64,000 nt of DNA from Candidatus Ornithospirochaeta avicola. GTDB taxonomy: Bacteria; Spirochaetota; Spirochaetia; Sphaerochaetales; Sphaerochaetaceae. Below the pieces are notes generated by a model. The model had not been told where the DNA came from. It made no database searches and worked only from the letters and a program-made list of their open reading frames with translations. The translations under genes and the position numbers were made by a program. Numbering within the stretch: the first letter of the stretch is position 1; each line of letters starts with the position of its first letter. Below, piece by piece: positions 1-9,700 of the stretch. Location of the stretch: assembly GCA_019113245.1 (NCBI GenBank), contig DXHU01000015.1, forward strand, positions 1 to 64,000, read 5' to 3'.

Positions 1-142
1 AAAGAACTTCTTTAACATCAAATCCTACCTCTATATTACTAAATTACAACACCGCTGATTATAAAGCAATCGCAGAGAAAGTATTTTGTGTGTATTTGAT
101 GGCTAGAAAAAATAAGTCAAAGATGTAATAATACACTTCAGC

Positions 143-216
143 GGGGCTGTAGCTCACCTGGCTAGAGCGTTTGAATGGCATTCAAAAGGTAGTCGGTTCG
201 ATCCCGATCAGCTCCA
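143..216 (+). tRNA. tRNA-Ala (anticodon GGC)
   Basis: A full cloverleaf can be folded: 7-bp acceptor stem (143-149 with 209-215), D stem GCTC/GAGC (152-155 with 165-168), anticodon stem 170-174 with 182-186, and T stem 192-196 with 204-208 around a TTCGATC loop. The anticodon loop places GGC at 177-179. The third acceptor pair is G3-U70, the alanine identity determinant, and the loop has the A32-U38 combination known from bacterial tRNA-Ala(GGC). CCA is not encoded. The 3' part is the attachment site of the islands to the right. Confidence 0.95.
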
Positions 217-255
217 CTACTCGCAACTCCCTCTAAATCAGGGAGTTGTTTCTTT
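197..255 (+). repeat. attL-like direct repeat: tRNA-Ala T-loop to terminator
   Basis: These 59 nt run from the T loop of the tRNA through its terminator. They recur at 5306-5364 with two mismatches, and the first 20 nt recur at 18148-18167 with one mismatch. Identity that begins at the T loop and runs through the tRNA 3' end is the usual footprint of integrases that target tRNA genes, so this is read as the left attachment site. Confidence 0.85.
224..255 (+). terminator. Rho-independent terminator of tRNA-Ala
   Basis: The 9-bp stem CAACTCCCT/AGGGAGTTG (224-232 with 240-248) has a 7-nt loop and is followed by TTTCTTT. It is 8 nt beyond the tRNA end. Confidence 0.85.
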
Positions 256-312
256 CTCAAGTGTTTTTGGGCATAGAAAAAGGAATAGAGAATCTCTAAT
301 TTTTGGTATTCT

Positions 313-1236
313 TCAATTTGAATGGGGGCCCAAAAAGCGATCACCATTCAAATGAATCATGTGGTCAGGCATCTCTGAAATCCAGACTTCCGTTTCCCAA
401 GCAAGACTACTTGCAAACTTCTTATATGTGGCAAAATCTAGAAATGCAGTAACAAATACTTTTCCTGATTTCACATACTTTGTCATAGCCGTTATCTCGT
501 CAATTCGTTTTGGATCCATAGGGCCAACAGAAGTAACAGCCTCAACAAAATAAATCCAATCTCTATCTTCTCTATAAAGTACAACATCTGGCATCTTATC
601 ATGCAGTGTTATTTCAAAACCAAGAGAACGAAGTTTTTCTACATTCTTTACCAAATCCTTTTCAATAGTATCTCCAACGTATAAAACTTCAGAATAAGGT
701 GCAAATCGCGGTGCAAATTCCTCAATAATAGCCTTCTGTAACTGATTATGTTTTCCTGCTGAGAATGTAAATTCTCCATCATTAATCCGCACTGGAAGCT
801 TCGCCATACGCTTTTTAGACGCATAATAATCTATTAGCGAATCATGCACTTTCAAGAAACTTGCACTTTTTGTGTCATAAGATACCAACCCTATAGATTG
901 AATAATGTTCAATGTCTCATCTGTTATGCGATATCGATAATTAGGACTATTTGTGGAAACTCCATTATCTTCAATCAATGCAGCAGTGCGAAAATGATGC
1001 ATTGCCTGTTTACGAATTGTTTCTCGACTGTTCTCAGCATATTTAATGCCATACCACTTATCCAAAAAACTAATCACATCATGAATGCGAATCCAAGCAT
1101 TTCTAGCGGCAATCCATGAGTCATTAGGTTTTATTTCTGCCATTGCTAGCAGGGTGTAACAACAAATATCAGCTTGCTGCGGCTTTGGCATTCCAATATC
1201 AACCAGAAATTTTCTTATATCGTCGACCTTGCTCAT
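313..1236 (-). CDS. PstI/BsuBI-family type II restriction endonuclease
   Basis: The 307-aa protein reads as a BsuBI/PstI-type endonuclease. It has a helical N-terminal DNA-binding half (about 1-150) and a C-terminal catalytic half with YVGDT (186-190), MPDVVLY (215-221) and YFVEAVTSVGP (229-239), the conserved blocks of this family. Known members cut CTGCAG, so that specificity is inferred, not shown. The start codon lies inside the end of the methyltransferase gene (38-nt overlap), so the two genes are translationally linked. The gene is AT-rich and lies between tRNA-derived direct repeats, consistent with horizontal acquisition. The frame is intact and the length normal. Confidence 0.9.
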   Translation of the reverse strand: MSKVDDIRKFLVDIGMPKPQQADICCYTLLAMAEIKPNDSWIAARNAWIRIHDVISFLDKWYGIKYAENSRETIRKQAMHHFRTAALIEDNGVSTNSPNYRYRITDETLNIIQSIGLVSYDTKSASFLKVHDSLIDYYASKKRMAKLPVRINDGEFTFSAGKHNQLQKAIIEEFAPRFAPYSEVLYVGDTIEKDLVKNVEKLRSLGFEITLHDKMPDVVLYREDRDWIYFVEAVTSVGPMDPKRIDEITAMTKYVKSGKVFVTAFLDFATYKKFASSLAWETEVWISEMPDHMIHLNGDRFLGPHSN

Positions 1237-2731
1237 ACACAGTCTCCTTCAAAATTGCATCACAGTTCTCTGTTGATAAATCTCCCGATGCAATAAGTTG
1301 TTTTCCCATATCTCGCATAATATCAAGAGGAGGCACAGGAATACTATTCATCTCTGTACTATTAACCTGAGTACTTCCATTCATAATTCGATAGTATTGA
1401 TCATAAAGCGTTGAGTTAAAAACAACATATAGTCCATACACTAGGTCTTTATCCAAATCAGAGCCATCACTCATGTCAATAAAATTAATCTTATTTTGTG
1501 TCCCAATAACTTTATATTGTTTAAAATCGTTTGATAAGAATATACCTAACTGAAGCCTTCTTTTTTCTTCCTTAGCCGTAAAACGCTTACAGAAAATGTA
1601 ATTCTTATTCTTCTGAAGTAAACCTTGTTTTGACGTAGATAACCAGTCCATATTCTTTCCTGAAGGATTATGATTAACACGCCCATTACGAATATGTTGA
1701 CTATAAAACAAGGGAACAACATCATCACCTGCATCGCTACGCAAACTATCTTTCTCTCTAAAGTCAACTACGATTCCAGTTTTCATACGTAGCCCCAAAT
1801 CAGGCATCGTTGAATTAAACTTATTAACAGCAGAAATAGACTCAACATCTTGTTTTGTCGTAGGCAAAAATACATAGTGGTCTCGTCCAGATACAACACA
1901 GTCATATGGGACAAGCAATGTTGTCAAATGATTAAATTTCCTATTGCTGTTGCTTGATGTTATCCTAACACAATCTACATGTGCTTGCGTTTTGCGAATT
2001 AAGATTATCATCGTCTCTTGCAAAACATTTTCATTATCAAAGACCTTGTCACGACTCTCAAAAACGTGAATCGCTTCAATGCTACTTTTGCTAAAAAGGT
2101 TTTCTCTGAATCTCTTGAAATATGCACCAGATGTCCATGACCGTGGAATTATATAAACTAGCTCATGATCATCCTTTAAATTGAAAAGGCTCATTCCCAA
2201 GAAAAGAAAATAAAGATTAGGCGCCCCATGACACAAATCTGGCATTGCTAATGCTTCAGGTGCATCTCTTGCGATTTTCATGTAAGGAGGATTTGAAATG
2301 ATAATATCGTACTTTTTAGGACAAGCATCTGCCAACAGGGTGTTATTATACTCATCACTCTGGCTCAAGATATAGTTATCTTGAATTATTTGATATTCGA
2401 AAGAACAAGGATAATACTCCTTCACGCGATTCAAATTTGAAGCGAGAAGTCCAATAATGTTAGAATCCGTTTCATAACAGGTAAGTTTAATTTTGGTAAT
2501 TCCTGAAGCCTTAGCCAATCTATCAATCAAAGCAATCGACAATATGCCAGATCCTGCTCCTGGATCAAGTACTGAAACTTCATGACCCAAAAAGGATAGG
2601 TCATACATTTCTGACATGAAAAGAGCAGTCTCCTTGCTTGTGAAAAACTGGCCATACCCTTTTCTAATCTGTTTGGGCATAGCTTCTAGAAAGTCATTTG
2701 TTGCTTTGATAATCTCGTCAAGGAACTCCAT
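1199..2731 (-). CDS. N6-adenine DNA methyltransferase of the PstI/BsuBI-type system
   Basis: The 510-aa protein has the N-terminal block GYGQFFTS (25-32), SAM-binding motif I DPGAGSG (56-62) and catalytic NPPY (147-150), the order seen in gamma-class adenine methyltransferases. The C-terminal half should carry target recognition. It would methylate adenine in the site cut by the downstream endonuclease and so protect host DNA. CTGCAG is the expected site by family. It is the first gene of a two-gene operon on the minus strand, and a GAGAAG sequence 4 nt before the ATG can serve as ribosome binding site. No lesion is visible. Confidence 0.9.
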   Translation of the reverse strand: MEFLDEIIKATNDFLEAMPKQIRKGYGQFFTSKETALFMSEMYDLSFLGHEVSVLDPGAGSGILSIALIDRLAKASGITKIKLTCYETDSNIIGLLASNLNRVKEYYPCSFEYQIIQDNYILSQSDEYNNTLLADACPKKYDIIISNPPYMKIARDAPEALAMPDLCHGAPNLYFLFLGMSLFNLKDDHELVYIIPRSWTSGAYFKRFRENLFSKSSIEAIHVFESRDKVFDNENVLQETMIILIRKTQAHVDCVRITSSNSNRKFNHLTTLLVPYDCVVSGRDHYVFLPTTKQDVESISAVNKFNSTMPDLGLRMKTGIVVDFREKDSLRSDAGDDVVPLFYSQHIRNGRVNHNPSGKNMDWLSTSKQGLLQKNKNYIFCKRFTAKEEKRRLQLGIFLSNDFKQYKVIGTQNKINFIDMSDGSDLDKDLVYGLYVVFNSTLYDQYYRIMNGSTQVNSTEMNSIPVPPLDIMRDMGKQLIASGDLSTENCDAILKETVYEQGRRYKKISG

Positions 2732-3038
2732 ATTTCTTCTCGCGCAAGAACAATTTAATGATATCTCAACCTAGTAAAAATTATAAGTCACTTTTCTATC
2801 CAAATGTCAAAGAAACATATCCATCTAGTTTGTAGTGGATTATATTCTCATAGCTATTTTCAAACGAGCACATTGTCCATCTACCTCAAAGAATTGGTAA
2901 ACATGATAAACAATTCTGCTACAACTGCTTACTTCTCCAAGGTAAACATGCCTTATTTATCTTGCCCAACGTACACATTTACATAAAATTGAAGCACATG
3001 CTGATTTGAAACAAGTCTCTTCAGAGAAACAGAATCCA

Positions 3039-3220
3039 TCAACGTCCAAGATGACTGGAAGCTGACTTCTCTGGCGTCTTTTCCTCAAAAGGTACACTTG
3101 CTTTTACAAGCTTCTTCCTGATTAACGACAGCTCATTCATTGTGTCATTCGCAATGACATGAAGTCCTGCATCAAAAGCCCTGATCTCATCTTCAGACAT
3201 CCCATCCGAAAGCAACAATT
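3039..3220 (-). pseudogene. Fragment resembling the C-terminus of a MarR-type regulator
   Basis: An open stretch of about 60 codons without a start codon ends at a TGA (3039-3041) and is bounded upstream by an in-frame TAA. It encodes GMSEDEIRAFDAGLHVIAND and an amphipathic helix after it. That resembles the last helices of MarR-family regulators (a 'GLSEEE...F...L..I..N' pattern), but the winged-helix part is missing. The assignment is tentative. What is clear is that it is a protein-like fragment with no start. Confidence 0.35.
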
Positions 3221-3222
3221 AA

Positions 3223-3542
3223 TACCAGCAGGCAGGATTGATTCATCACGAAATCGAAAATACTGCATTGAGAAATAATCTCAAGCCATTACCTTACATG
3301 ACAATGTTTTTCGATGCCTTCTCACTGAGTTACAATATTCTTCTCGAAATCTACAACCAGATAAAAGAACTGACTCATCCAAGATCAAGTTGACAGAGGC
3401 TCTGAGACAGATACTATTCCACGATAATGCCTATAGTATCGGATCTGATACACTGAATGCGGTAATAGCTGAAGACTATTTCTGCAAAACCAATGCTACA
3501 GTAGCCTCAAAAACTGTAAATGATCTGTTGACTTTCAAGTAA
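3223..3542 (+). pseudogene. Frameshifted remnant of an unknown gene
   Basis: Frame 1 stays open from 3223 to a TGA at 3391-3393. Protein-like sequence then continues in another frame from about 3381 to a TAA at 3540-3542 (ALRQILFHDNAYSIGSD, then ..VASKTVNDLLTFK). Together they would give about 108 residues of a mostly helical protein. There is no start codon in the first part. I do not recognise the family. A frameshift near 3380 is the simplest explanation. Confidence 0.45.
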
Positions 3543-3558
3543 TGATCACATATTTTTT

Positions 3559-3651
3559 ATGGAAAGACGAGATTTAAACCAAATTGCAAACGTCTATAAA
3601 GAACTTGCTAAAGTTGGTGGCCAGATGGCCGTTAATAAGAAACCTCTTTGA
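3559..3651 (+). CDS. Possible 30-aa peptide, unknown
   Basis: ATG at 3559 opens a 30-codon frame (MERRDLNQIANVYKELAKVG, then a short basic tail) that looks like an amphipathic helix. No clear ribosome binding site precedes it. It may be a genuine short peptide or the detached N-terminus of a decayed gene. Treat as weak. Confidence 0.2.
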   Translation: MERRDLNQIANVYKELAKVGGQMAVNKKPL

Positions 3652-3714
3652 CTGCCATACACATTCTTGTGGTGTGTTATCTTGTCATTCCAATAGAAAT
3701 TGGATGGAGGTATT

Positions 3715-5070
3715 ATGATTTTAAACTTTATGATTTCTGGTTTTGTTGAAAGTATGGAAAAGGTGCTCGCCTCTAACCATATCAGCAGAGTTGAGGACCC
3801 AGCAGTATTTTGTACCGAAACCACAAAATCAAAGAAAACTGACACTAGACACAAGACTGACCCATATGAGACGCTAAAAGAGCTTCTTAAAAAAGGTCCC
3901 CGTCAGGAAATTGATGGCATGACCAATACTTGCTATTCATACTTTAATCATGTAATTGGTAATGACATATATCCTGGAATCATCTTCAAACAGACCAATA
4001 GCAGTAATAATAAGGAATATGTTTTCCTACTTGAGGAAGACACATCAGAGAATACGTACTTTTTGTATTCCCTAAAGAAAAGCACTCTAAAATACTTCAT
4101 AAGTAACACAATATATAATTCCACTGGATTAATATATGGCTTCGAGAAGTGGTGCAAATCTTATATAGATTCTGCATTCTTATCCGGCAATGTCGCAATC
4201 TATAACAATTACCTCTCAATGCTTTCGGGGCTTTCCCTCTTGCAGAACTCCATTGAGGGAACACTTCTTAAAAAGCATAATATTGATTTGCACAATGATC
4301 TTCAGATGGGATTAGTCCGTGCTGAAGAAACTGTTTATTCGCCTGAGCACTTAAAGGACATGAGATTCCTTTACTCGTCTTATATCATGGGGCTCTTCAG
4401 CTTCATAGAACATGTGGCAGTACTCATTCTCCCGTTCTGGTATTCACTTCGTGATACTTATACTTACTGGAATGATTTCTGCAATGGCTTTCACCCAAGC
4501 AAATTTGATACATACCATGACTTCTGGACCAGTAAGCTGTACTGGATTGATTCATTTGTTGAAACATTGTGCAAATTCAAGAGATTCGACTCCAAGTCTC
4601 CACAAGGCTCATTTTCATTTGATGCGGACGAAAACCAAAAACTAACAAAGCGGCTATATGAGCGGCTTAAAGTCGATTATAGGAATCCTGTTCACCATGG
4701 TTTTTCTACAGGAGAAAACAAAACCGGCTTATCCATGGAAGTCCCTTCACTAAAGAAGATTGTATTCTTCAACACGCCTCCTTTACTTCGTGAACTAGAT
4801 ACAACTACTTATGAACAAGCGAAAAAACTCCTAGCGCTCTTTAATTCACAAATCAAATGCCATAACGATGAAATTTTCAAATATATATCTACAGGGTGGA
4901 ATATTCCTGTGGATTGTTCAGAACTAGCCAAATATGTTGTCAATCACGACATGGATGATTTTATCTCGGAATACAACTCACAAATCTACTCCAAGAAAGA
5001 TATCCTCATTGAATCATTCATGAACGGCTATGGATATAACTGGGCCTCTATTACCGGGAGGAAATACTGA
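3715..5070 (+). CDS. Orphan island protein with HEPN-like RX4H motif
   Basis: The 451-aa protein matches no family that I recognise. Near residue 325 it has DYRNPVHHG, which fits the R-N-x(2-4)-H signature of HEPN RNases (RX4H, followed by G as in many HEPN-like proteins), set in helical sequence. HEPN proteins often act as ribonuclease toxins or abortive-infection effectors, and defence genes on both sides make that plausible. This is inference from a short motif. The second ATG (3715) is preferred over 3700 because GGAGG lies 4 nt before it. The gene stands alone, with a strong hairpin terminator right after it. No MNT-type antitoxin is adjacent. Confidence 0.55.
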   Translation: MILNFMISGFVESMEKVLASNHISRVEDPAVFCTETTKSKKTDTRHKTDPYETLKELLKKGPRQEIDGMTNTCYSYFNHVIGNDIYPGIIFKQTNSSNNKEYVFLLEEDTSENTYFLYSLKKSTLKYFISNTIYNSTGLIYGFEKWCKSYIDSAFLSGNVAIYNNYLSMLSGLSLLQNSIEGTLLKKHNIDLHNDLQMGLVRAEETVYSPEHLKDMRFLYSSYIMGLFSFIEHVAVLILPFWYSLRDTYTYWNDFCNGFHPSKFDTYHDFWTSKLYWIDSFVETLCKFKRFDSKSPQGSFSFDADENQKLTKRLYERLKVDYRNPVHHGFSTGENKTGLSMEVPSLKKIVFFNTPPLLRELDTTTYEQAKKLLALFNSQIKCHNDEIFKYISTGWNIPVDCSELAKYVVNHDMDDFISEYNSQIYSKKDILIESFMNGYGYNWASITGRKY

Positions 5071-5086
5071 ATTCGTCAACATATTG

Positions 5087-5136
5087 CCACACGCAACTCT
5101 CCGTATAAAGCAAGTTGCATGTGGTGGGACCTTTTT
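5087..5136 (+). terminator. Hairpin terminator after the HEPN-like gene
   Basis: The 12-bp stem CCACACGCAACT (5087-5098) pairs with AGTTGCATGTGG (5113-5124) with one wobble position. A T5 run at 5132-5136 follows after a short gap. Confidence 0.6.
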
Positions 5137-5305
5137 GGCAGATTAACAGCATCGTTATATCTGTGACTGGAATGGAAAATAGCATTGATAATGATGAAAA
5201 AACTCTTAACAAGAACGTAAAGATTGAAATGAATCGTATCATTTAACTGCTGTTAATTGAAAGAGTTGTAAAGTTTTGCCATGGTTCAGAAAATTGGTTA
5301 AACAC

Positions 5306-5364
5306 TTCGATTCCGATCAGCTCCACTACTCGCAACTCCCTCTACATCAGGGAGTTGTTTCTTT
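5306..5364 (+). repeat. Middle att copy of the tRNA-Ala 3' end plus terminator
   Basis: Matches 197-255 at 57 of 59 positions, including the whole terminator hairpin (5333-5341 with 5349-5357). It separates island A from island B and would be the right end of A and the left end of B. The near identity suggests that island A integrated recently compared with island B, whose distal repeat is only 20 nt. Confidence 0.85.
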
Positions 5365-5418
5365 TATAAACCGAAATCGCATCAGAAGGAATATTACTTC
5401 GGCAATAGCCGTCTACCT

Positions 5419-6758
5419 TCAAATCACTTCCCAGTGGCCATCCTTGTCACTTCCAACTCTTCTGACAAGTCCTGCTTCACTTAGACTTCTAAGATAATTC
5501 GCTACTGAAGCTCTTGATATATTGAACATCTTACTGAGAGGCTCATATGTACATGAAGGATTCTCTTTAAGAACTTCAACAGTTCGAATCTTGATTTCAG
5601 CACGAGATAGTCTCTCTGTGCTTTTCAGCCCAGAATCAGATTTAGAGTCTGAATTAGACTGTAAATCATCTTCAAAGCCAGGAACAAACCTGAAAACGAC
5701 CTTGATCATGTCATCATGTATCTCGAAGATGCTCCTGTCGTAATACCGGAGTATCCTGTTCATGCCGGAGTCAAGCTGCTCCACCATTTCAACGTCGTGG
5801 AAGATTCTCATGATTTCCCTGTTGCGTGGGCGGCTTACGCCGGAGAAGAAACACTCCTCAGTCATTCCATCAGGAAGACCACCATGTGATGTAAGCTCAA
5901 GCCTGTCGGAATAAATCTCTACAACGGGAGTGTAGCCTCGACTGTAATCATTATGAACGAGCATATTGATTAGAGCCTCCATTGCAGAAATCGGCTCAAA
6001 TATCTTTCTTTCAAGCCTTAGCTTCGGCGTTATCTTCGTCCATGTCTGGTTCTCGACGAGGAGACAATCTGCAAGCTTGTGAGCAGTCGTGATAATACAG
6101 TTGAATCCATACTCAGAACTCTCTATTTGTTTACACTTGTCAATTCCGGCTTATCTGGCAAACTTGAATGTCAGATGATTGTTGTCAGTCATCAGATAAG
6201 CAACGAAATTGTACTTTCCCTCTGGAGTCAGAAAATCGAGAGTCTCTGCAAAACTGTCATTAAGAGGATGCTTCTTCTCGCTGTAATAGCTCTTCAGCTG
6301 TTCGAATTCAAGATTCTGGCTTGGGGAAACGATTGTAGCCAATGTCGTAGGCACCCTTTTGGCGTACATCTCCCGGATCATGCGTTCAGGCATCGGACGA
6401 CATGAAGAACCGACTCTGTAATAGCACCCCTTTGAGCTCATGCCGTACTTTGCGATGTAATATGGCCTGTCAGATCCAGCAGAGACGGTCACTTTCACAA
6501 GATGCTTTCCACCCTCTGCAGCTTCCACTTCAATATCGAAGAGGCAAAGGCATGATGGATGAACATTCTCAGATAGACGCTGTGCGATGCGCTTCTGGAT
6601 ATCATCAGGATCTAAAACTCCATAGACTGTGCCATCATTAGCCAGACCGAAGACAAGCTCTCCACTAAACGTGTTCCGAAATGAAACCACCTCTTTCTCA
6701 AGGCCTTCAACGTCTTTTGTAAGTTCTCTCTCTTATATTCAATTACTCTTCCTTCTAT
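5419..6758 (-). pseudogene. Decayed AlbA_2 / RecG-like ATP-binding regulator
   Basis: This is the last gene of the type I operon and is broken at least twice. An N-terminal AlbA_2-type part (FSGELVFGLANDGTVYGVLD and onward, to 6151) and a C-terminal ATPase-like part with a winged helix (from about 5982) lie in one frame. They are split by a single TAA at 6151-6153, with coding-quality sequence on both sides. Further upstream IEGRVIEYKRE (about 6758-6727) and LTKDVEGLEKE lie in different frames, which points to a second lesion. Intact relatives are about 450-480 aa and are annotated as putative DNA-binding or RecG-like transcriptional regulators. Function is presumably lost unless the stop is read through. 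Confidence 0.8.
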
Positions 6759-6770
6759 TGGCTTCCTTTT

Positions 6771-9700
6771 TTACTCATTATCATTAAATTCATACAGGCC
6801 AAGACCGGAGTATTTATCGAAGAAAGACTGAAGTTTCTCAATGATGGATTTCTTCCTCTCAATCTTTTCCCCTCCGAAATAAGACATTGGAGGCATGATC
6901 TTATCTATGCCCGTTCCTGTCGTCTTCATGACACCATCACGGAAAGAATTCTCTACAAACCTCTTCGTCTCATACTCAGGCATCTTCTCTGCAGCAATCA
7001 GTGCATCAAGATCCTTCTGCTCCTCTTCCAATACATACTGGAACCACTCTTCACTGATGGAGGAATTGACTTCCCCTTCAACATTGATCTTGCCAATGAA
7101 ATCCTCAATGAGTTGTTTCTTGCTTCTCAGCTGAGGATTAGAATCAATGATTCTGCGGATTGATTCGATGATTTCCTTATCCTGGCAGTTGTTATCATGA
7201 TATTTCTCGACAAGCATCAGGATGTAATCGATATTGATCTCAACCTGCTTTATTAGTTCCATCTCGAAGACGATATCATCAGATATATCCTCTTTCTCCT
7301 TGTCTTTTGTTTTCCTGTACTTGTCGTACAGATCAAGGTATGTACTCTGGTAATCCTGCAAATCACGGGCGGATAGATCTGTCCGTTCTGCAAACTGATC
7401 AAAAGAAAGAAGGATATTCCTCAAGCTAAGCAACTGGCTGAAAAGCTTTATGAAACGCTTCTCTGCTTTCTCTCCCACAATCTGCAGGCCTAGAGGATAC
7501 TCTTCCTTGATGATTTCCAGAAGTTCAAGATAGCCGAGATGGTGCCGTCCTTTATCATCGTCATAGCCATTCAGGTAGTCTTCATAACTCTTTAGCAAGA
7601 CAATCCCGCTTGCATTCTTATCTCCAAAGAGAGCAATGGCATCATCTGTTTCTTTCTGAAGATTCCTGAAACAGACGATATTGCCGAATGTCTTCACAGA
7701 GTTGAGTATTCTGTTTGTTCTGGAGAATGCCTGGATGAGACCATGCATCTTCAGGTTCTTGTCAACCCAGAGTGTGTTCAGAGTCGTTGCATCAAAACCT
7801 GTAAGGAACATGTTTACGACGATGAGAATATCGACCTGCTTGTTCTTCATCTTCTGTGACAGATCCTTGTAATAATTCTGGAATTTGTCAGCAGAAGTGT
7901 CAAAGCTTGTGTGGAACACTTCATTATAGTCATGAATTGCATCTTCAAGAGAATCTCTTGAGGACTGATCGAGATCATCAGTCTCGAATCCCTCCTCATC
8001 AAGCAGGCCATCAGGGTTGTCACTGACCGCCTCGTTTGCAGCAAAGCTGTAAATCATGGCAACCACAAGCTGTATGTTGCTTTCAGCAAGCTGCCTCTTG
8101 AATTCCTTATAGTACTTGATTGCCACAGGTATCGAAGAGACTGCAAAAATCGAATTGAAACCATTCAGACGTTTGTCTTTCAGTGAATAGAAGGAATTGC
8201 GCTTAGTCTTCTGATCAAAGTGCTCAATGATATATCCGACTACATTGGAGATTCGTTCAGGATCGGCCATAGCCTTCTCCCTGTCGATATCATAGACATC
8301 CTTGTCGCTTACACCTTCCTTCTCCTTCATCGTGTTGATGTAGTCTATTCTGAACGGCAGGACATTACCGTCATTGATGGCATCGACAATCGTATAAGAA
8401 TGAAGCTGGTCTCCAAATGTCTGGGGCGTTGTCAGCATCCTTAGGTCGCTTCCACGTCCAGCGTTGGCAGCAAAGATTGGTGTCCCTGTGAAGCCGAAGA
8501 GATGATAGTTCTTGAATGCCTTCACAATCCTCTTGTGCATATCGCCGAACTGACTTCTGTGACATTCATCAAAAATAATTACACAATGGCGAGTGTAGAC
8601 AGGATGAGACTTGTTTGCACTGATGAAGTTATCAAGCTTCTGGATTGTAGTGACGATGATCTTATATTCATGAGGACGGCCTTTCTCATCCTTGTCCTCA
8701 AGCTGACGCTGGAGGACTCTGGTTGATTTATTGCCGTTGGCAGCACCTTTCTCGAACCTGTCATATTCTTTCATCGTCTGATAGTCGAGATCCTTTCTGT
8801 CTACGACAAAAAGTACTTTCTCAATGCCGGAAACCTTGGTAGCAAGCTGGGCAGTTTTGAAGGATGTAAGCGTCTTACCACTTCCTGTTGTATGCCAAAT
8901 ATAACCACCAGCATCAATTGTTCCCATTTTTTTGTAGTTGGTGGAAGTCTCTATTCTGTTGATAATTCTCTCAGTTGCCACTATCTGATAAGGTCTCATC
9001 ACAAGCAGAAGCTCTTCAGAAGTGAACACACAGTACTTCGTCAGGATATTGAGAAGCGTATGCTTGGCGAAGAACGTCTTGGTGAAGTCAATCAGATCAG
9101 GGATGATGTTATTCTTCGCATCAGCCCAGAAAGAAGTGAACTCAAAGCTATTGCTTGTGTTCTTTGACGCTCTTCTTCCATACAATTCCCTGATATGACT
9201 GCTTCTGGTTGTGTTGGAATAGTATTTTGTGTGAGTACCATTGGAAATGACGAAAATCTGCACATACTCATAGAGTCCACAGGCTGCCCAGAAGCTATCC
9301 TTCTGATAGCGGTCAATCTGGTTGAAGGCTTCCTTAATGGCGACACCTCTTCTCTTCAGCTCAACATGAACAAGAGGAAGCCCGTTGACTAGGATTGTAA
9401 CATCATATCTGTTCTTGTAATTGCCCTTTTTTTGTTCAAACTGATTGATGACCTGAAGCCTGTTATTGTGAATATTTGATTTGTCTATGAGAGTGATGTT
9501 GACTGTAGAACCATCATCTCTCTTGAGATTCTTTACATTATCTTCCTGGATTGTGCGGCTTTTCTCGGCTATTCCATCATTGGGATTTGCAACAATCTGC
9601 TTGAAGAACCGATTCCACTCACTGTCAGTGAAAGTGTAGTTATTCAGCAGACTAAGCTGTGTTCTCAGGTTATCAACAAGCTCTTTATCACTATGGATTG

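Larger units (their letters stand above)
2732..3699. other. Gene graveyard between the type II system and the HEPN-like gene
   Basis: This 970-nt stretch has no intact gene that I recognise. It holds a minus-strand remnant (3039-3220), a frameshifted plus-strand remnant (3223-3542) and a possible 30-codon peptide (3559-3651). The leftmost 300 nt show only short ORFs without convincing composition. It looks like residue of earlier insertions within island A. Confidence 0.6.
5071..5418. other. Junction between islands A and B
   Basis: This stretch holds the terminator of the HEPN-like gene (5087-5136), a possible 25-codon peptide starting at ATG 5172, and the middle copy of the tRNA-derived repeat (5306-5364). 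Nothing else can be supported. Confidence 0.6.

Noticed and set aside
2804-2986. 60-codon plus-strand frame upstream of the type II methyltransferase
   Set aside because: No ribosome binding site and random-looking composition.
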